Assembly (NCBI RefSeq): GCF_006715085.1
Contig: NZ_VFMM01000001.1
Location: 2,790,001 to 2,854,000 of the forward strand
DNA length: 64,000 nucleotides
Source of the DNA: Kribbella jejuensis
GTDB taxonomy: Bacteria; Actinomycetota; Actinomycetes; Propionibacteriales; Kribbellaceae
Direction of reading: 5' to 3'
The position numbers were made by a program, and so were the translations under genes. Below, in pieces: positions 27,908 to 36,168 of this stretch (positions are counted from its first letter, which is position 1; each line of letters begins with the position of its first letter). The notes beneath the pieces are model-generated. The model was not told the origin of the DNA, did no database searches, and saw only the letters and a list, made by a program, of their open reading frames with translations.

Positions 27908-28717
27908 CTAGATGAACAACTCGCCGTCGAGGATGGTGATTGCGTTGCCTTTTAGGTGGACGCGGTCGCCAGCGGGGATGACGTGGACGATGCCGCCGCG
28001 GGGGGAGGCCTGGTAGCCGGTTAGTTCGGGGCGGCCGAGGCGTTCGGACCAATATGGGGCGAGGCTTGTGTGGGCGCTGCCTGTTACCGGGTCTTCTGGG
28101 ATGCCAGCCGCTGGTGCGAAGAAGCGCGACACGAAGTCGTACTCCGACGAGCCCGCTGCCGTGACGACCACCCCGCGGAGGTTGCCGCGCTGGATGATTC
28201 CCGCCAGTGCGTCGAAGTCGGGAACTACCGCGCGTACCGTCGCCTCGTCACCCAGCACAACGAGCAGATCGCGGAGCTCGCCGGTCACGTACGTTTCGAG
28301 CGGCTCGGCCTGGAGTGCGGCGGCGAGTCCGTCCGGGGCCGGGGTGGCGGTCGGTCGGTTGATCGGGAAGTCCAGCGTGATGCCGTCGTCCGCGACCGTC
28401 GCGATCAGGATGCCGCTGAGGGAGGAGAACGCGACCTTCCCGGACACCAGCCCGTCCGCGGCCAGCGCGTGTGTGGTCGCGAGCGTTGCGTGACCGCAGA
28501 GCCTCTCCTCGAGTGTCGGCGTGAACCAGCGCAGATCCCAGTCGGCATCTGCTCGTTCCGACGGTCGTACGAAGGCGGTCTCGGCATGGTTCATCTCGGC
28601 CGCGACGCTCTGCATCCAACTGTCGTCGGGCCACGGACCCGACTCCAGTACGCACACGCCGGCCGGGTTTCCCGTGAACGGCCGCTCCGCAAAGGCATCA
28701 ACCACGCGAATCCTCAT
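27908..28717 (-). CDS. PhzF-family isomerase-like protein
   Basis: 269 residues. It has the diaminopimelate-epimerase-type fold of PhzF proteins: GNPAGV near residues 16-21, the catalytic Glu46 in NHAETAF, CGHATLA, and GIPEDPVTGSAHTSLAPYW. PhzF proteins catalyse proton-shift isomerisations, PhzF itself acting in phenazine synthesis. Most homologues outside such clusters have unknown substrates, and no phenazine genes are nearby. ATG 28717 (MRIRVVDAFAERPF) gives the standard N-terminus; a longer frame to 28819 is not supported. Confidence 0.93.
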   Translation of the reverse strand: MRIRVVDAFAERPFTGNPAGVCVLESGPWPDDSWMQSVAAEMNHAETAFVRPSERADADWDLRWFTPTLEERLCGHATLATTHALAADGLVSGKVAFSSLSGILIATVADDGITLDFPINRPTATPAPDGLAAALQAEPLETYVTGELRDLLVVLGDEATVRAVVPDFDALAGIIQRGNLRGVVVTAAGSSEYDFVSRFFAPAAGIPEDPVTGSAHTSLAPYWSERLGRPELTGYQASPRGGIVHVIPAGDRVHLKGNAITILDGELFI

Positions 28718-28840
28718 GCCCCAGACGCTAACCACCGGTGACCGCTGCTCGCCATAACCACTTCTGCTACGAGTGGCCTTGAACCGCCGGCGCCGGCGAG
28801 CCGTATCGAGGGTGTCCACATCCCGATCGAGGGGGAAGTC

Positions 28841-29917
28841 ATGTCACTGCGCTCAATCGCAGTTGTGACCGCGTTCGCCGGCAGCCTCGCACTGGTCGCA
28901 CCCGCGACCGCCGACGCGCACGGTACGTCGCACAATCTCGCCGTACGGCAGGTGAATCTGGTCTCCGACCAGCGGGGCGCCGCCGTCCGTCAGGATCCTG
29001 ACCTGGTCAACCCGTGGGGCCTGTCGCTCGGCGCGACCACTCCATTGTGGGTGTCCAACAACGGTACGGACTCGTCGACGCTGTACTCGTCCGCACCGGG
29101 CTCGAACGACGCCACCAAGGTGACGGCGATCCGGGTCGGAGTGCCGGCGCCGACCGGACAGGTCAACAACCCGACCACCGGGTTCGTCCTCAGCAACGGC
29201 AAGGTCAGCGCGCCCGCGAACTTCATCTTCGCCAGCGAGGAGGGAAAGATCGCGGCCTGGAGCCGGCTGGTCGACCCGCCGATCGGCGATGCCGAGATCA
29301 AGGCCACGACGCCCGGCGCCGAGTACAAGGGCCTCGCGCTCGCCAACGACCACCTGTTCGCCGCGAACTTCACCCAGCACCGGATCGACGTCTTCGACAA
29401 CATGTTCCAGCGGGTGCGGCTGCCGCGCTGGGCGTTCCGGGACCACCGGGTGCCGCGCGGGTACGCGCCGTTCAACGTGCAGGCGCTCGGTGACCGCCTC
29501 TTCGTCACGTACGCCCTGGTCAACCAGAAGACCGGCGACGAGATCGACGGCCCGGGCCTCGGGTTCGTCGACGAGTTCTCCGTCCACGGCAGGCTGATCG
29601 CCCGCGTGGCCGCGCACGGAACCCTCAACGCTCCTTGGGGTCTCGCGCTCGCACCGTCCGCCTGGGGTCAGCCGGCAGGCACGCTGCTCGTCGGCAACTT
29701 CGGCAACGGGCGCATCAACGTGTTCCGTCCGCGGCACGACGGCGGCTACGCGTTCGCCGGCCAGGTCCGCGACACCTACGGCAAGACGCTGGTGATCGAC
29801 GGTCTCTGGGCACTCCTCCAAGGCACCGCCACCACCGGCGGTACCAACGTCCTGTGGTTCTCCGCCGGCCCCGACGACGAGTCCCACGGTCTCCTCGGCC
29901 AACTCCAGATGCCGTAA
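28841..29917 (+). CDS. Secreted TIGR03118-type beta-propeller protein
   Basis: 358 residues with a Sec signal peptide (about residues 1-27, ending ATADAHG). The mature part has the features of TIGR03118 proteins: QVNLVSDQRGAAVRQDPDLV, NPWGLSLGATTPLWVSNNGT, LNAPWGLALAP and LVGNFGNGRINVF. Repeated NPWGL/APWGL and NGxIxVF strands suggest a propeller. The function is unknown; the family is exported in many bacteria. Isolated, divergent from the PhzF-like gene. Confidence 0.88.
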   Translation: MSLRSIAVVTAFAGSLALVAPATADAHGTSHNLAVRQVNLVSDQRGAAVRQDPDLVNPWGLSLGATTPLWVSNNGTDSSTLYSSAPGSNDATKVTAIRVGVPAPTGQVNNPTTGFVLSNGKVSAPANFIFASEEGKIAAWSRLVDPPIGDAEIKATTPGAEYKGLALANDHLFAANFTQHRIDVFDNMFQRVRLPRWAFRDHRVPRGYAPFNVQALGDRLFVTYALVNQKTGDEIDGPGLGFVDEFSVHGRLIARVAAHGTLNAPWGLALAPSAWGQPAGTLLVGNFGNGRINVFRPRHDGGYAFAGQVRDTYGKTLVIDGLWALLQGTATTGGTNVLWFSAGPDDESHGLLGQLQMP

Positions 29918-29980
29918 CGACCGGGCCGGGGAGGACTTCGGGCGGGAGGTCCTCCCCGACCTGCCGGTTAAGGTCGGCGG

Positions 29981-31063
29981 GTGGAGCGGACCGTCGAACG
30001 ACTACTGCGGGAGCTGACCGGGCAGGACGTTCGCGTCGTCGCCCGGTCGGACCTCGGGAGTAGTGCCGACGCTCCGGTGGCCCGGCTGACGCTCGATCGC
30101 TCGTACGACGGGATCGGCCGGACCGTCATCGCCAAGGGCCGTCGGCTGGTCGACGACGCCTGGGCGTCGGCCGGGCGCCGGGACAACGAGCAGCGGGCGC
30201 TCGAACACCTGCGGGACACCGGTCTCGCGCCGCGGCTCCTCGCGCGTGTTCCGGGTGGGTTGACCGTGATGACGGACCTCGGCGCACCGACGGAGGTCGG
30301 CCCGCCGACGGTGCGGTCGGGTGTCGGGGCGGTGACGGTGCAGGGGTTGTTGTTCGGGGAGGATGCGGAGGCGGCGACCCGCGGACTCGTGGCGATGGCG
30401 GAGCTCGCCGGCAGGCTGCACCGGACCGTTTCGCCTGACTTCACCGCGGCCCAGGAGATCCCGTTCCTCGACCATCCGTTGGAGCTGTGGCCCGAGGTGA
30501 CGCAGGCCGTCGGCGAACTCAACTTCCCCACGCCACGCGATGTCGAGCTCGACGAGCTTTCGGCCGCGCTGGAAGAGACGACCTTCACGCACGGCGACTT
30601 CACACCGAACAACGTCGTACTCTCGGACGGCCGGGCGCGGATGATCGACCTGGAGGCCGCGGGGCGCCGGCATCCTGGGCTCGACGCGGCGTGCCTGCGG
30701 TTGCCGTTTCCGCAGTACGGTCACTGGGCAGTGCTGCCACCCAGCGTGGTGAAGGCGATGGACCGGGCGTATCGGCGCGAGCTCGACGCGGACGATGCGA
30801 CGTACGAGCGTCTGATGGCCACTGGGTGTGCCACGTGGGCGGTCGTCCGGTTGGCGCGGCTGCGGATGATCGCGTCTGCCGAGCAGGACCTCGTGCGTCG
30901 TCGCACGCAGCTCGTGCAGACGTTGGAGTCGGCCGCCGGCGCATCCGGTGTGGTCTATCCGGCCTTCGGCGCGTGGTTCGCGGAGTTGGCCGGTGCGATG
31001 CGGCTGCGATGGGAAGAAGCTCGGCTGCCACCGCGGACGTTCAGGTGTTTCTCGAACCAGTGA
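29981..31063 (+). CDS. Aminoglycoside-phosphotransferase-like kinase family protein
   Basis: 360 residues. The kinase-like fold is marked by the catalytic loop THGDFTPNNVVLSDG near residues 205-219 and the metal Asp in MIDLEAAG. The N-terminal ATP-binding lobe is divergent (VIAKGRRLVDD may hold the nucleotide Lys). APH-type proteins phosphorylate small molecules or sugars; the substrate is not evident. GTG 29981 is used. The last 109 bases overlap, in opposite orientation, the 3' end of the MarR-GNAT gene. The C-terminal tail past LPPRTFR is short, so the overlap probably reflects extension of both genes. Confidence 0.85.
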   Translation: MERTVERLLRELTGQDVRVVARSDLGSSADAPVARLTLDRSYDGIGRTVIAKGRRLVDDAWASAGRRDNEQRALEHLRDTGLAPRLLARVPGGLTVMTDLGAPTEVGPPTVRSGVGAVTVQGLLFGEDAEAATRGLVAMAELAGRLHRTVSPDFTAAQEIPFLDHPLELWPEVTQAVGELNFPTPRDVELDELSAALEETTFTHGDFTPNNVVLSDGRARMIDLEAAGRRHPGLDAACLRLPFPQYGHWAVLPPSVVKAMDRAYRRELDADDATYERLMATGCATWAVVRLARLRMIASAEQDLVRRRTQLVQTLESAAGASGVVYPAFGAWFAELAGAMRLRWEEARLPPRTFRCFSNQ

Positions 31064-31908
31064 TGCGCGTACGGCTCGTCGTTGAAGGCCGGGACCTCCT
31101 GGTAGCCGGAGCTTCGGTAGAGGGCGATCGCCTCGGCGAGGGTCCGGTTGGTTTCCAGCCGTACGGCGGGAGCGCCGTGCGCGGCCGCGGCGTGTTCGAG
31201 TTCGGTCAGCAGGCGGCGGCCGAGGCCCAGGCCGCGGGCGTCCGGTGAGACCCACATCCGTTTGATCTCGGCCGGATCGTCGCCGTGCAACTTCAGCGCG
31301 CCGCAGCCGATCGGCTCCGAGCAGAGCGTTGCCAGCAGCAACAAGCCGGCCGGGGGCGTGAGTTCGGCGTTGTCCGCCGAGATGCTGCGGGTACGGTCGA
31401 ACCCGTGGTCGAACCGGCGGCCGAGCTCGGCGAAGTACTCGTTCAAGCAGTACTGCGCCGCCGGCAGTCGTGGATCGACCGGCTCGACCCGCACCATCGA
31501 CGCGGTCAGCAGCCGCGTGACCTCATCCATCGCGGTCACCAGCCGCCGCCGCTGCGACTCGCTCAACGGTTCCAGGATCGACGTAGCGAGCTCGTCCGAT
31601 CGCTCGTCCAGTACCTGCCGCTCGGCCTCGCCCGCCGAGGTCAGCCGGGCCATGCGGACTCGTGCATCCGTCGCGCCGGGCTCGACTGTGACGAGTCCGG
31701 CGCCTTCCAGTTGGCGGAGCAGGCGGCTCAGGTACCCGGAGTCGAGGTCGAGGCGGGCGCGCAGCGATCGGACGTCGCACCCCGAGCCGATCTCCCACAA
31801 CACCCGGTCCGCGCCGAGCGGACGGCCGCGGGACAGGTAGTCCTCCTGCAACGCGCCGATCCGCTGCGTGACGAGCCGGTTGAACCGCCGTACCTCGACG
31901 ACACCCAT
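30955..31908 (-). CDS. MarR-GNAT fusion protein
   Basis: 317 residues. Residues about 1-145 form a MarR winged-helix domain (DLDSGYLSRLLRQLEGAGLV recognition region). Residues about 150-290 form a GNAT acetyltransferase domain with the acetyl-CoA loop SPDARGLGLGRRLL and SSGYQEVPAFNDEPYAHHWF. Fusions of this type are widespread in actinobacteria and Proteobacteria, and their acceptors are unknown. The ~28-residue tail after the GNAT domain is low complexity and is the part that overlaps the kinase gene. It may be a run-on caused by loss of an earlier stop. Confidence 0.92.
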   Translation of the reverse strand: MGVVEVRRFNRLVTQRIGALQEDYLSRGRPLGADRVLWEIGSGCDVRSLRARLDLDSGYLSRLLRQLEGAGLVTVEPGATDARVRMARLTSAGEAERQVLDERSDELATSILEPLSESQRRRLVTAMDEVTRLLTASMVRVEPVDPRLPAAQYCLNEYFAELGRRFDHGFDRTRSISADNAELTPPAGLLLLATLCSEPIGCGALKLHGDDPAEIKRMWVSPDARGLGLGRRLLTELEHAAAAHGAPAVRLETNRTLAEAIALYRSSGYQEVPAFNDEPYAHHWFEKHLNVRGGSRASSHRSRIAPANSANHAPKAG

Positions 31909-31929
31909 TCTCTGACTCTAGTCAGAGAT

Positions 31930-32733
31930 CTACCGTTTCGCTACCGCCTGGATCGCCCGCAGCCGACCGTCGACGAGAGCTTCGGTGAGGTTCTTCGCGC
32001 GCTGCCGGAAGTCGGGGACGAACGCCTGCAGACCGAGCGGACTCGGCGGCAGCGACTGGATCGTCCGCATCATCGCGCCGACATCCGCGGTCAGGTCCCG
32101 CCAGTGATCGACGACGAGCCCGGCTGCTTCGATGGATGAGCGCAGCTCGGCCGGCGTGGCGAGGTAGCTCCGGGCGGGCGTGTCGGCCCACGGCAGCGGG
32201 TAGTCGGGCTCCGCTCCCTCGCCGACGGTCAGATCCCACAGCACGAGCCGGCCGCCAGGTTTCAGGACCCGCACCGCCTCGCGGTAGAGGGCAAGCTTGT
32301 CGGCCACGTTCATCTGTACGTGCTGACTGAACACGACGTCGTACGTCTTGCCGTCGAACGGCAGGGCGGTCACATCCGCCTGCTGTACGTCGATCCGCTC
32401 GCCGAGCCCGACGAGGCCGTTGAGCCAGCGGGCCGTGTCGCAGTACTCGTCCGACAGGTCGACGGCGGTCACCTCGCAGCCGAAGCGGTCCGCGACGTAA
32501 CGTGCCGTACCGCCGATGCCGGTGCCCGCGTCGAGCACCTTCGCCGACTGGTCGATGCCGGCCAACTCCACCAATTGGGCCGTCGCGAGGCGGCCGCCGG
32601 TGTGGTAGTCCTCCAGCATCGCCAGCTCGGCGACCTCGAGCTTGTCCAGCTGCTTGCCCGCGGCAACAAGTGCGCGCTCCACGTCGTCACGCACAGTTCC
32701 GGTCCGGTACGGGACCGCTTCGTTCTCGATCAT
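31930..32733 (-). CDS. SAM-dependent class I methyltransferase
   Basis: 267 residues. Rossmann-type methyltransferase with motif I VLDAGTGIGGTARYVADRFG (about 67-86), an acidic end of beta 2 in AVDLSDEY, motif II around DVVFSQHVQMNV, and VLKPGGRLVLWDL. It resembles the sarcosine/tocopherol-type methyltransferases that act on small metabolites; the substrate is unknown. It is divergent from a TetR gene and both share two palindromes. Confidence 0.9.
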   Translation of the reverse strand: MIENEAVPYRTGTVRDDVERALVAAGKQLDKLEVAELAMLEDYHTGGRLATAQLVELAGIDQSAKVLDAGTGIGGTARYVADRFGCEVTAVDLSDEYCDTARWLNGLVGLGERIDVQQADVTALPFDGKTYDVVFSQHVQMNVADKLALYREAVRVLKPGGRLVLWDLTVGEGAEPDYPLPWADTPARSYLATPAELRSSIEAAGLVVDHWRDLTADVGAMMRTIQSLPPSPLGLQAFVPDFRQRAKNLTEALVDGRLRAIQAVAKR

Positions 32734-32747
32734 CAGGTCTCCTCTTG

Positions 32748-32791
32748 GTGGACAATGTCCACATTAGCTCGTGGATGTGGACAGTGTCCAC
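32748..32791. promoter_or_regulatory. Twin operators, TetR/methyltransferase
   Basis: GTGGACAATGTCCAC (32748-32762) and GTGGACAGTGTCCAC (32777-32791) are 15-base palindromes with centres 29 bases apart. They lie between the divergent start codons and are almost certainly sites for the adjacent TetR protein. Confidence 0.85.
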
Positions 32792-32807
32792 CAAGTAATC
32801 TGAACGA

Positions 32808-33431
32808 ATGAGCGAACCAGCAGCGCGCCGACGGTGGCCCCGCGGCGACGTCCGGGCCGGCCTGGTCGCGGCCGGGGTCGAGCTGGCGCGCGGGGGCGGT
32901 CCCGATGCCGTCGTACTGCGGGAGGCGACCCGGATCGTCGGGGTCGTACCGAATGCGGCGTACCGGCATTTCGCCGACCGCGACGAGTTGCTCGCCGCGG
33001 TCTGCGCGGCGGCGATGGACGAGCTGAGTGCGCGGATGTCCGACGGCATCGCCAAGGTCCGCGGGCGGCGCGGGAATCCGGCGGCGGCCGGGCGGCGGCT
33101 CGCGGCGATCGGCGCGGCGTACCTGGAGTTCGCGCGCACGGAGCCCGGACTGTTCGCGGCGGCTTACGCGGTGCCGCAGCAGCACACCTACGCCGCGCGC
33201 TCCGATGGCGCGCGGACCCCGCTGGAGCTCCTCTGCTCCCAGCTCGACGAGCTGGTGGAAGCCGGGATCCTCGACCCGCGGCGGCGCAAAGGTATCGAGT
33301 ACCCGATCTGGTCGCTCGTGCACGGGACAGCCGTGCTCACCGGGCAGGGGCCGCTGCGGGACAGGCCGGAAGCGGACCTGCGGAAAATCGAGGCCTTGAC
33401 CAGATCCTTCATCGGAAACGGTCTGACCTGA
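32808..33431 (+). CDS. TetR-family regulator
   Basis: 207 residues. N-terminal helix-turn-helix near residues 35-55 (LREATRIVGVVPNAAYRHFA), then a helical effector domain with YLEFARTEPGLFAAAY and GIEYPIWSLVHGTAVLTGQGP, typical of the WHG/TetR_C_33 group. It should repress itself and the divergent methyltransferase through the twin 15-base palindromes. The ligand is unknown. Confidence 0.92.
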   Translation: MSEPAARRRWPRGDVRAGLVAAGVELARGGGPDAVVLREATRIVGVVPNAAYRHFADRDELLAAVCAAAMDELSARMSDGIAKVRGRRGNPAAAGRRLAAIGAAYLEFARTEPGLFAAAYAVPQQHTYAARSDGARTPLELLCSQLDELVEAGILDPRRRKGIEYPIWSLVHGTAVLTGQGPLRDRPEADLRKIEALTRSFIGNGLT

Positions 33432-33467
33432 GGCCGGGCCTTGCGACCCGGCCTGCTGGGAGATGCG

Positions 33468-34028
33468 TCAGTCGATCGGACGGAGTTCGTCGGCGTACGA
33501 GACGGAGACCCGGCGGAGTACGCCGTCCTTCACGGAGTACTGGCCCATCCGCCACAGCGGCGGGCTGTACGCGTGCACGGTGACGCTGCCCTTGTCGAGG
33601 CCCGTCAGCCGGTGGATGTGATCCGGGCCGAACCCGTACACGTCGCCGGCCTCGACCTCGGTCTCGATCGACTCGGTGCCGATCGCCAGGTTGTGCTCGA
33701 CGAGCTTGCCCCGGGCAACGGCCACCGCACCGGAGGAGACGTCGTGGTCGTGCCAGCCGGTGTCGTTGACGGGCGTCCAGCAGATCAGCCAGACGTCGAC
33801 GTTCGCGTCCCGGTGCAGCGAGGCGAAGACCCGCTCCTCGTCGCTGTACGCGACCTGGTCCTCCCACAGGTGCGGCTGCGCGGCGATCGACGCGGCCAGC
33901 TCGGACAGCTCCGCCGGCGTCAGGTCGCGGCCCGGAAGGTCGTCCAGCGACAGACAGTTGTTGAGCTCCACGAGCCGGCTGGCCTGACGCGCCGGGACGT
34001 TGGGTACGTCGATTGGCTGAGCAGTCAC
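33468..34028 (-). CDS. Cysteine dioxygenase-like cupin protein
   Basis: 186 residues, cupin fold. The iron ligands fit His93 and His95 (GWHDHD) plus His137 or His139 (GPDHIHRL), as in cysteine dioxygenase and related thiol dioxygenases. These enzymes oxidise thiols such as cysteine to sulfinates with O2. GTG 34028 overlaps the amidohydrolase stop by four bases, so the two proteins are made together and probably act on one pathway. The true substrate may be cysteine or a 3-mercapto acid. Confidence 0.85.
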   Translation of the reverse strand: MTAQPIDVPNVPARQASRLVELNNCLSLDDLPGRDLTPAELSELAASIAAQPHLWEDQVAYSDEERVFASLHRDANVDVWLICWTPVNDTGWHDHDVSSGAVAVARGKLVEHNLAIGTESIETEVEAGDVYGFGPDHIHRLTGLDKGSVTVHAYSPPLWRMGQYSVKDGVLRRVSVSYADELRPID

Positions 34029-34915
34029 TGCACTCCCCTCTCAGGAGTAGTGGTACCGAACAAAAGTCGGAAGGGGTTGTCACGGCGGATCACCGCGGTT
34101 GCGGCGGCGCCTTGGCGGAGGTCGGCGGTGTCGGCGTACGGCCGGTCGGTGCCGTGCACGACCTGGTCGATACCGAGCACGCGCGCGACCGCGTCGATCC
34201 CCTGCGGGCCGTAGCTCGAGGTGTCGACGTACAGATTCGGGTCGATGGTGCCGAGCCGCCCGCCGCGGGCGGCGAGCCGTTCGTGGTGCACCGGCGCGAG
34301 ACCGGCGGCGGCAGCGAAGCAGAGCCGGAGCTTCGGGTACGTACGGCGTCCGCCCAACGCATGCCACGCCCACCACGCCGCCTGCAACTGGGTCGTGTAG
34401 TCGACGACCGGCGCCCACCAGCACTGCTCCTCGGAGGTCCGCGCCATACCGGGGTGCACGAGGATCGGCTTGTTCGCCTGCTCGAGTATCTGCAGCAGGT
34501 CGGCTTGTGCTTCCCAGCCGGACGGCGTCGTCAGCACGTGCGCCGGCAACTGGAGGCCCAGGAAGCCTTTGTCCAGAAGGTCTTTCAGGCCGGCGGGTTC
34601 CCGTAGATCCACGGAGGCCCAAGCGCGGAACGGCTTCGGGAACTCGGCCGCGCCCTCATGCCAGGCAGCCAGCAGGTCGGCGTCGCCAAGCTCTTCTATC
34701 CCGAGCGGGCTCGACAGCGACACCGCGGCCAGTTGGGTGCCGGCGTCCTGTTCGAGCGCGACCCGCTTGTCGATCTCGTGCGCGGCCGGATCCACGTCGT
34801 ACGGCGCCTCGGTGGCGGTGTGCAGCGTCCAGCCGTCGAGGTACGGCGGCTCGCGGCGGGCCCGGAGCCGCTCCACGAAAGCTTCCGGCCAGAGGTGCTG
34901 GTGGACGTCGATCAT
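34025..34915 (-). CDS. Amidohydrolase-2 family metalloenzyme
   Basis: 296 residues. The TIM-barrel amidohydrolase begins with the metal motif DVHQHLWP (residues 3-10). A mid-protein ILVHPGMAR supplies another metal His, and HGTDRPYAD supplies the C-terminal Asp. The family includes decarboxylases of the ACMSD type and lactonases as well as hydrolases. First gene of a two-gene operon with the thiol-dioxygenase-like gene. It is divergent from a LacI regulator with two perfect palindromes in between. The reaction is unknown. Confidence 0.88.
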   Translation of the reverse strand: MIDVHQHLWPEAFVERLRARREPPYLDGWTLHTATEAPYDVDPAAHEIDKRVALEQDAGTQLAAVSLSSPLGIEELGDADLLAAWHEGAAEFPKPFRAWASVDLREPAGLKDLLDKGFLGLQLPAHVLTTPSGWEAQADLLQILEQANKPILVHPGMARTSEEQCWWAPVVDYTTQLQAAWWAWHALGGRRTYPKLRLCFAAAAGLAPVHHERLAARGGRLGTIDPNLYVDTSSYGPQGIDAVARVLGIDQVVHGTDRPYADTADLRQGAAATAVIRRDNPFRLLFGTTTPERGVQ

Positions 34916-34945
34916 CAGCCTCTCCTCCCGCCGGTTTGATCAGAT

Positions 34946-34981
34946 TGAAGCGCTTCAGGATGAGTAGAGTGAAGCGCTTCA
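34946..34981. promoter_or_regulatory. Twin LacI operators
   Basis: TGAAGCGCTTCA, a perfect 12-base palindrome with the central CG typical of LacI sites, occurs at 34946-34957 and 34970-34981. The centres are 24 bases apart. They lie just upstream of the amidohydrolase start and upstream of the lacI-type gene. Confidence 0.9.
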
Positions 34982-35064
34982 AAGGCTTCGCTGTCAAGTC
35001 CGGGTCCAGCGACCGGCGGTGCCGTCGACGTGTTTTGTCGGCGCGGGCAGCTAGGGTCGTGGGC

Positions 35065-36072
35065 ATGTCCGGAACCGGCCGGAGGCCAACCCTCAAGGAC
35101 ATCGCCGCCGAGACCGGGCTCTCGATGGCCGCCGTGTCGTACGCGCTGCGCGGTCTGCACGGCACGCCCGAGACCCGGCAGCGGGTCCAGGAGGCGGCCG
35201 AGCGGCTCGGCTACCAGGCCGATCCGGTCGCGCGTGCGCTCGCGTCGGGCCGCAGCGGTTCGATCGGCGTACTCTGCGCCTCGCTCGAAGATCTCTGGCA
35301 GCAGCGCGTCGCCGCCGCCCTCGGCCGCGAACTGCTCGCCCCCGACCGGAACGCCTGGATCATCGACTCGGCCGGCGACGCCGACCGCCAGCTCGAGCTG
35401 GCCCAGCACCTGGTCGACCACCGCGCCGACGCGATCGTCGTCGTACCCATCAACCCGGCCGCGAAGGCCTGGGCCGCGATCGCCCGCGAGGTCCCGGTGA
35501 TCGCGATCGGCGACGCACTCCCGGCCGCGAAGGCGAAGTCCGAGGTGATCCTCGACAACGAGACCGGCGTCACCACGGCCCTGCGCCGCCTCGCCGACGC
35601 CGGCCACCACAACCTCGCCGTACTCAGCCCGACCCGTCGCTTCGAGGTCGAACGTCCCGCCGAACAGATCGCCCAACGCGTCGGCCGCGACCTCGGCCTG
35701 GACATCCGGTTGCTGCAATGCCCGCACGACCTCGCCGGTGCGACCGAGGTCGCCCGTTCCTTGCTGACCGCGGACCGCCGGCCGACCGGAATCCTCGCGC
35801 TGGCCGACTCGATGGCCTTCGGCGTGTACGCCGCCAGCCGCGAACTCGGCCTCACCATCCCCGACGACCTGTCCCTGCTCGGCTACGACGACCAGCCCAT
35901 GTCCCAACTGCTGACGCCGCCGCTGTCCACGTTCCACTGGCCCCTGGACGACCTGGTCGCGCACGTCGTCACCCGCGTGACGTCCGCTGTGGACACCAAC
36001 CGCCGAGTCCGCCGAACCACGCTCACCCCCACGCTCATCGAACGCGGCTCGGTCGCCGCCCCGCCGGTTTAG
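35065..36072 (+). CDS. LacI-family transcriptional regulator
   Basis: 335 residues. The LacI headpiece (TLKDIAAETGLSMAAVSYAL, about residues 9-28) with hinge helix PVARALASGRS is followed by a periplasmic-binding-like sensor domain (GSIGVLCASLEDLW to PLSTFHWPLDD). It probably represses the divergent amidohydrolase operon and possibly itself through the twin palindromes. The ligand is unknown; no sugar gene is in the operon, so the inducer may be unusual for LacI. ATG 35065 is used. Confidence 0.93.
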   Translation: MSGTGRRPTLKDIAAETGLSMAAVSYALRGLHGTPETRQRVQEAAERLGYQADPVARALASGRSGSIGVLCASLEDLWQQRVAAALGRELLAPDRNAWIIDSAGDADRQLELAQHLVDHRADAIVVVPINPAAKAWAAIAREVPVIAIGDALPAAKAKSEVILDNETGVTTALRRLADAGHHNLAVLSPTRRFEVERPAEQIAQRVGRDLGLDIRLLQCPHDLAGATEVARSLLTADRRPTGILALADSMAFGVYAASRELGLTIPDDLSLLGYDDQPMSQLLTPPLSTFHWPLDDLVAHVVTRVTSAVDTNRRVRRTTLTPTLIERGSVAAPPV

Positions 36073-36168
36073 GCGCAGCGACGACCGCCGAGCAACAGGT
36101 TCCACCCGATTGAAATTAGACTAGATAACTAGACTTACTTCTGGTTGTCCATCATCCGGACGGGCTGT

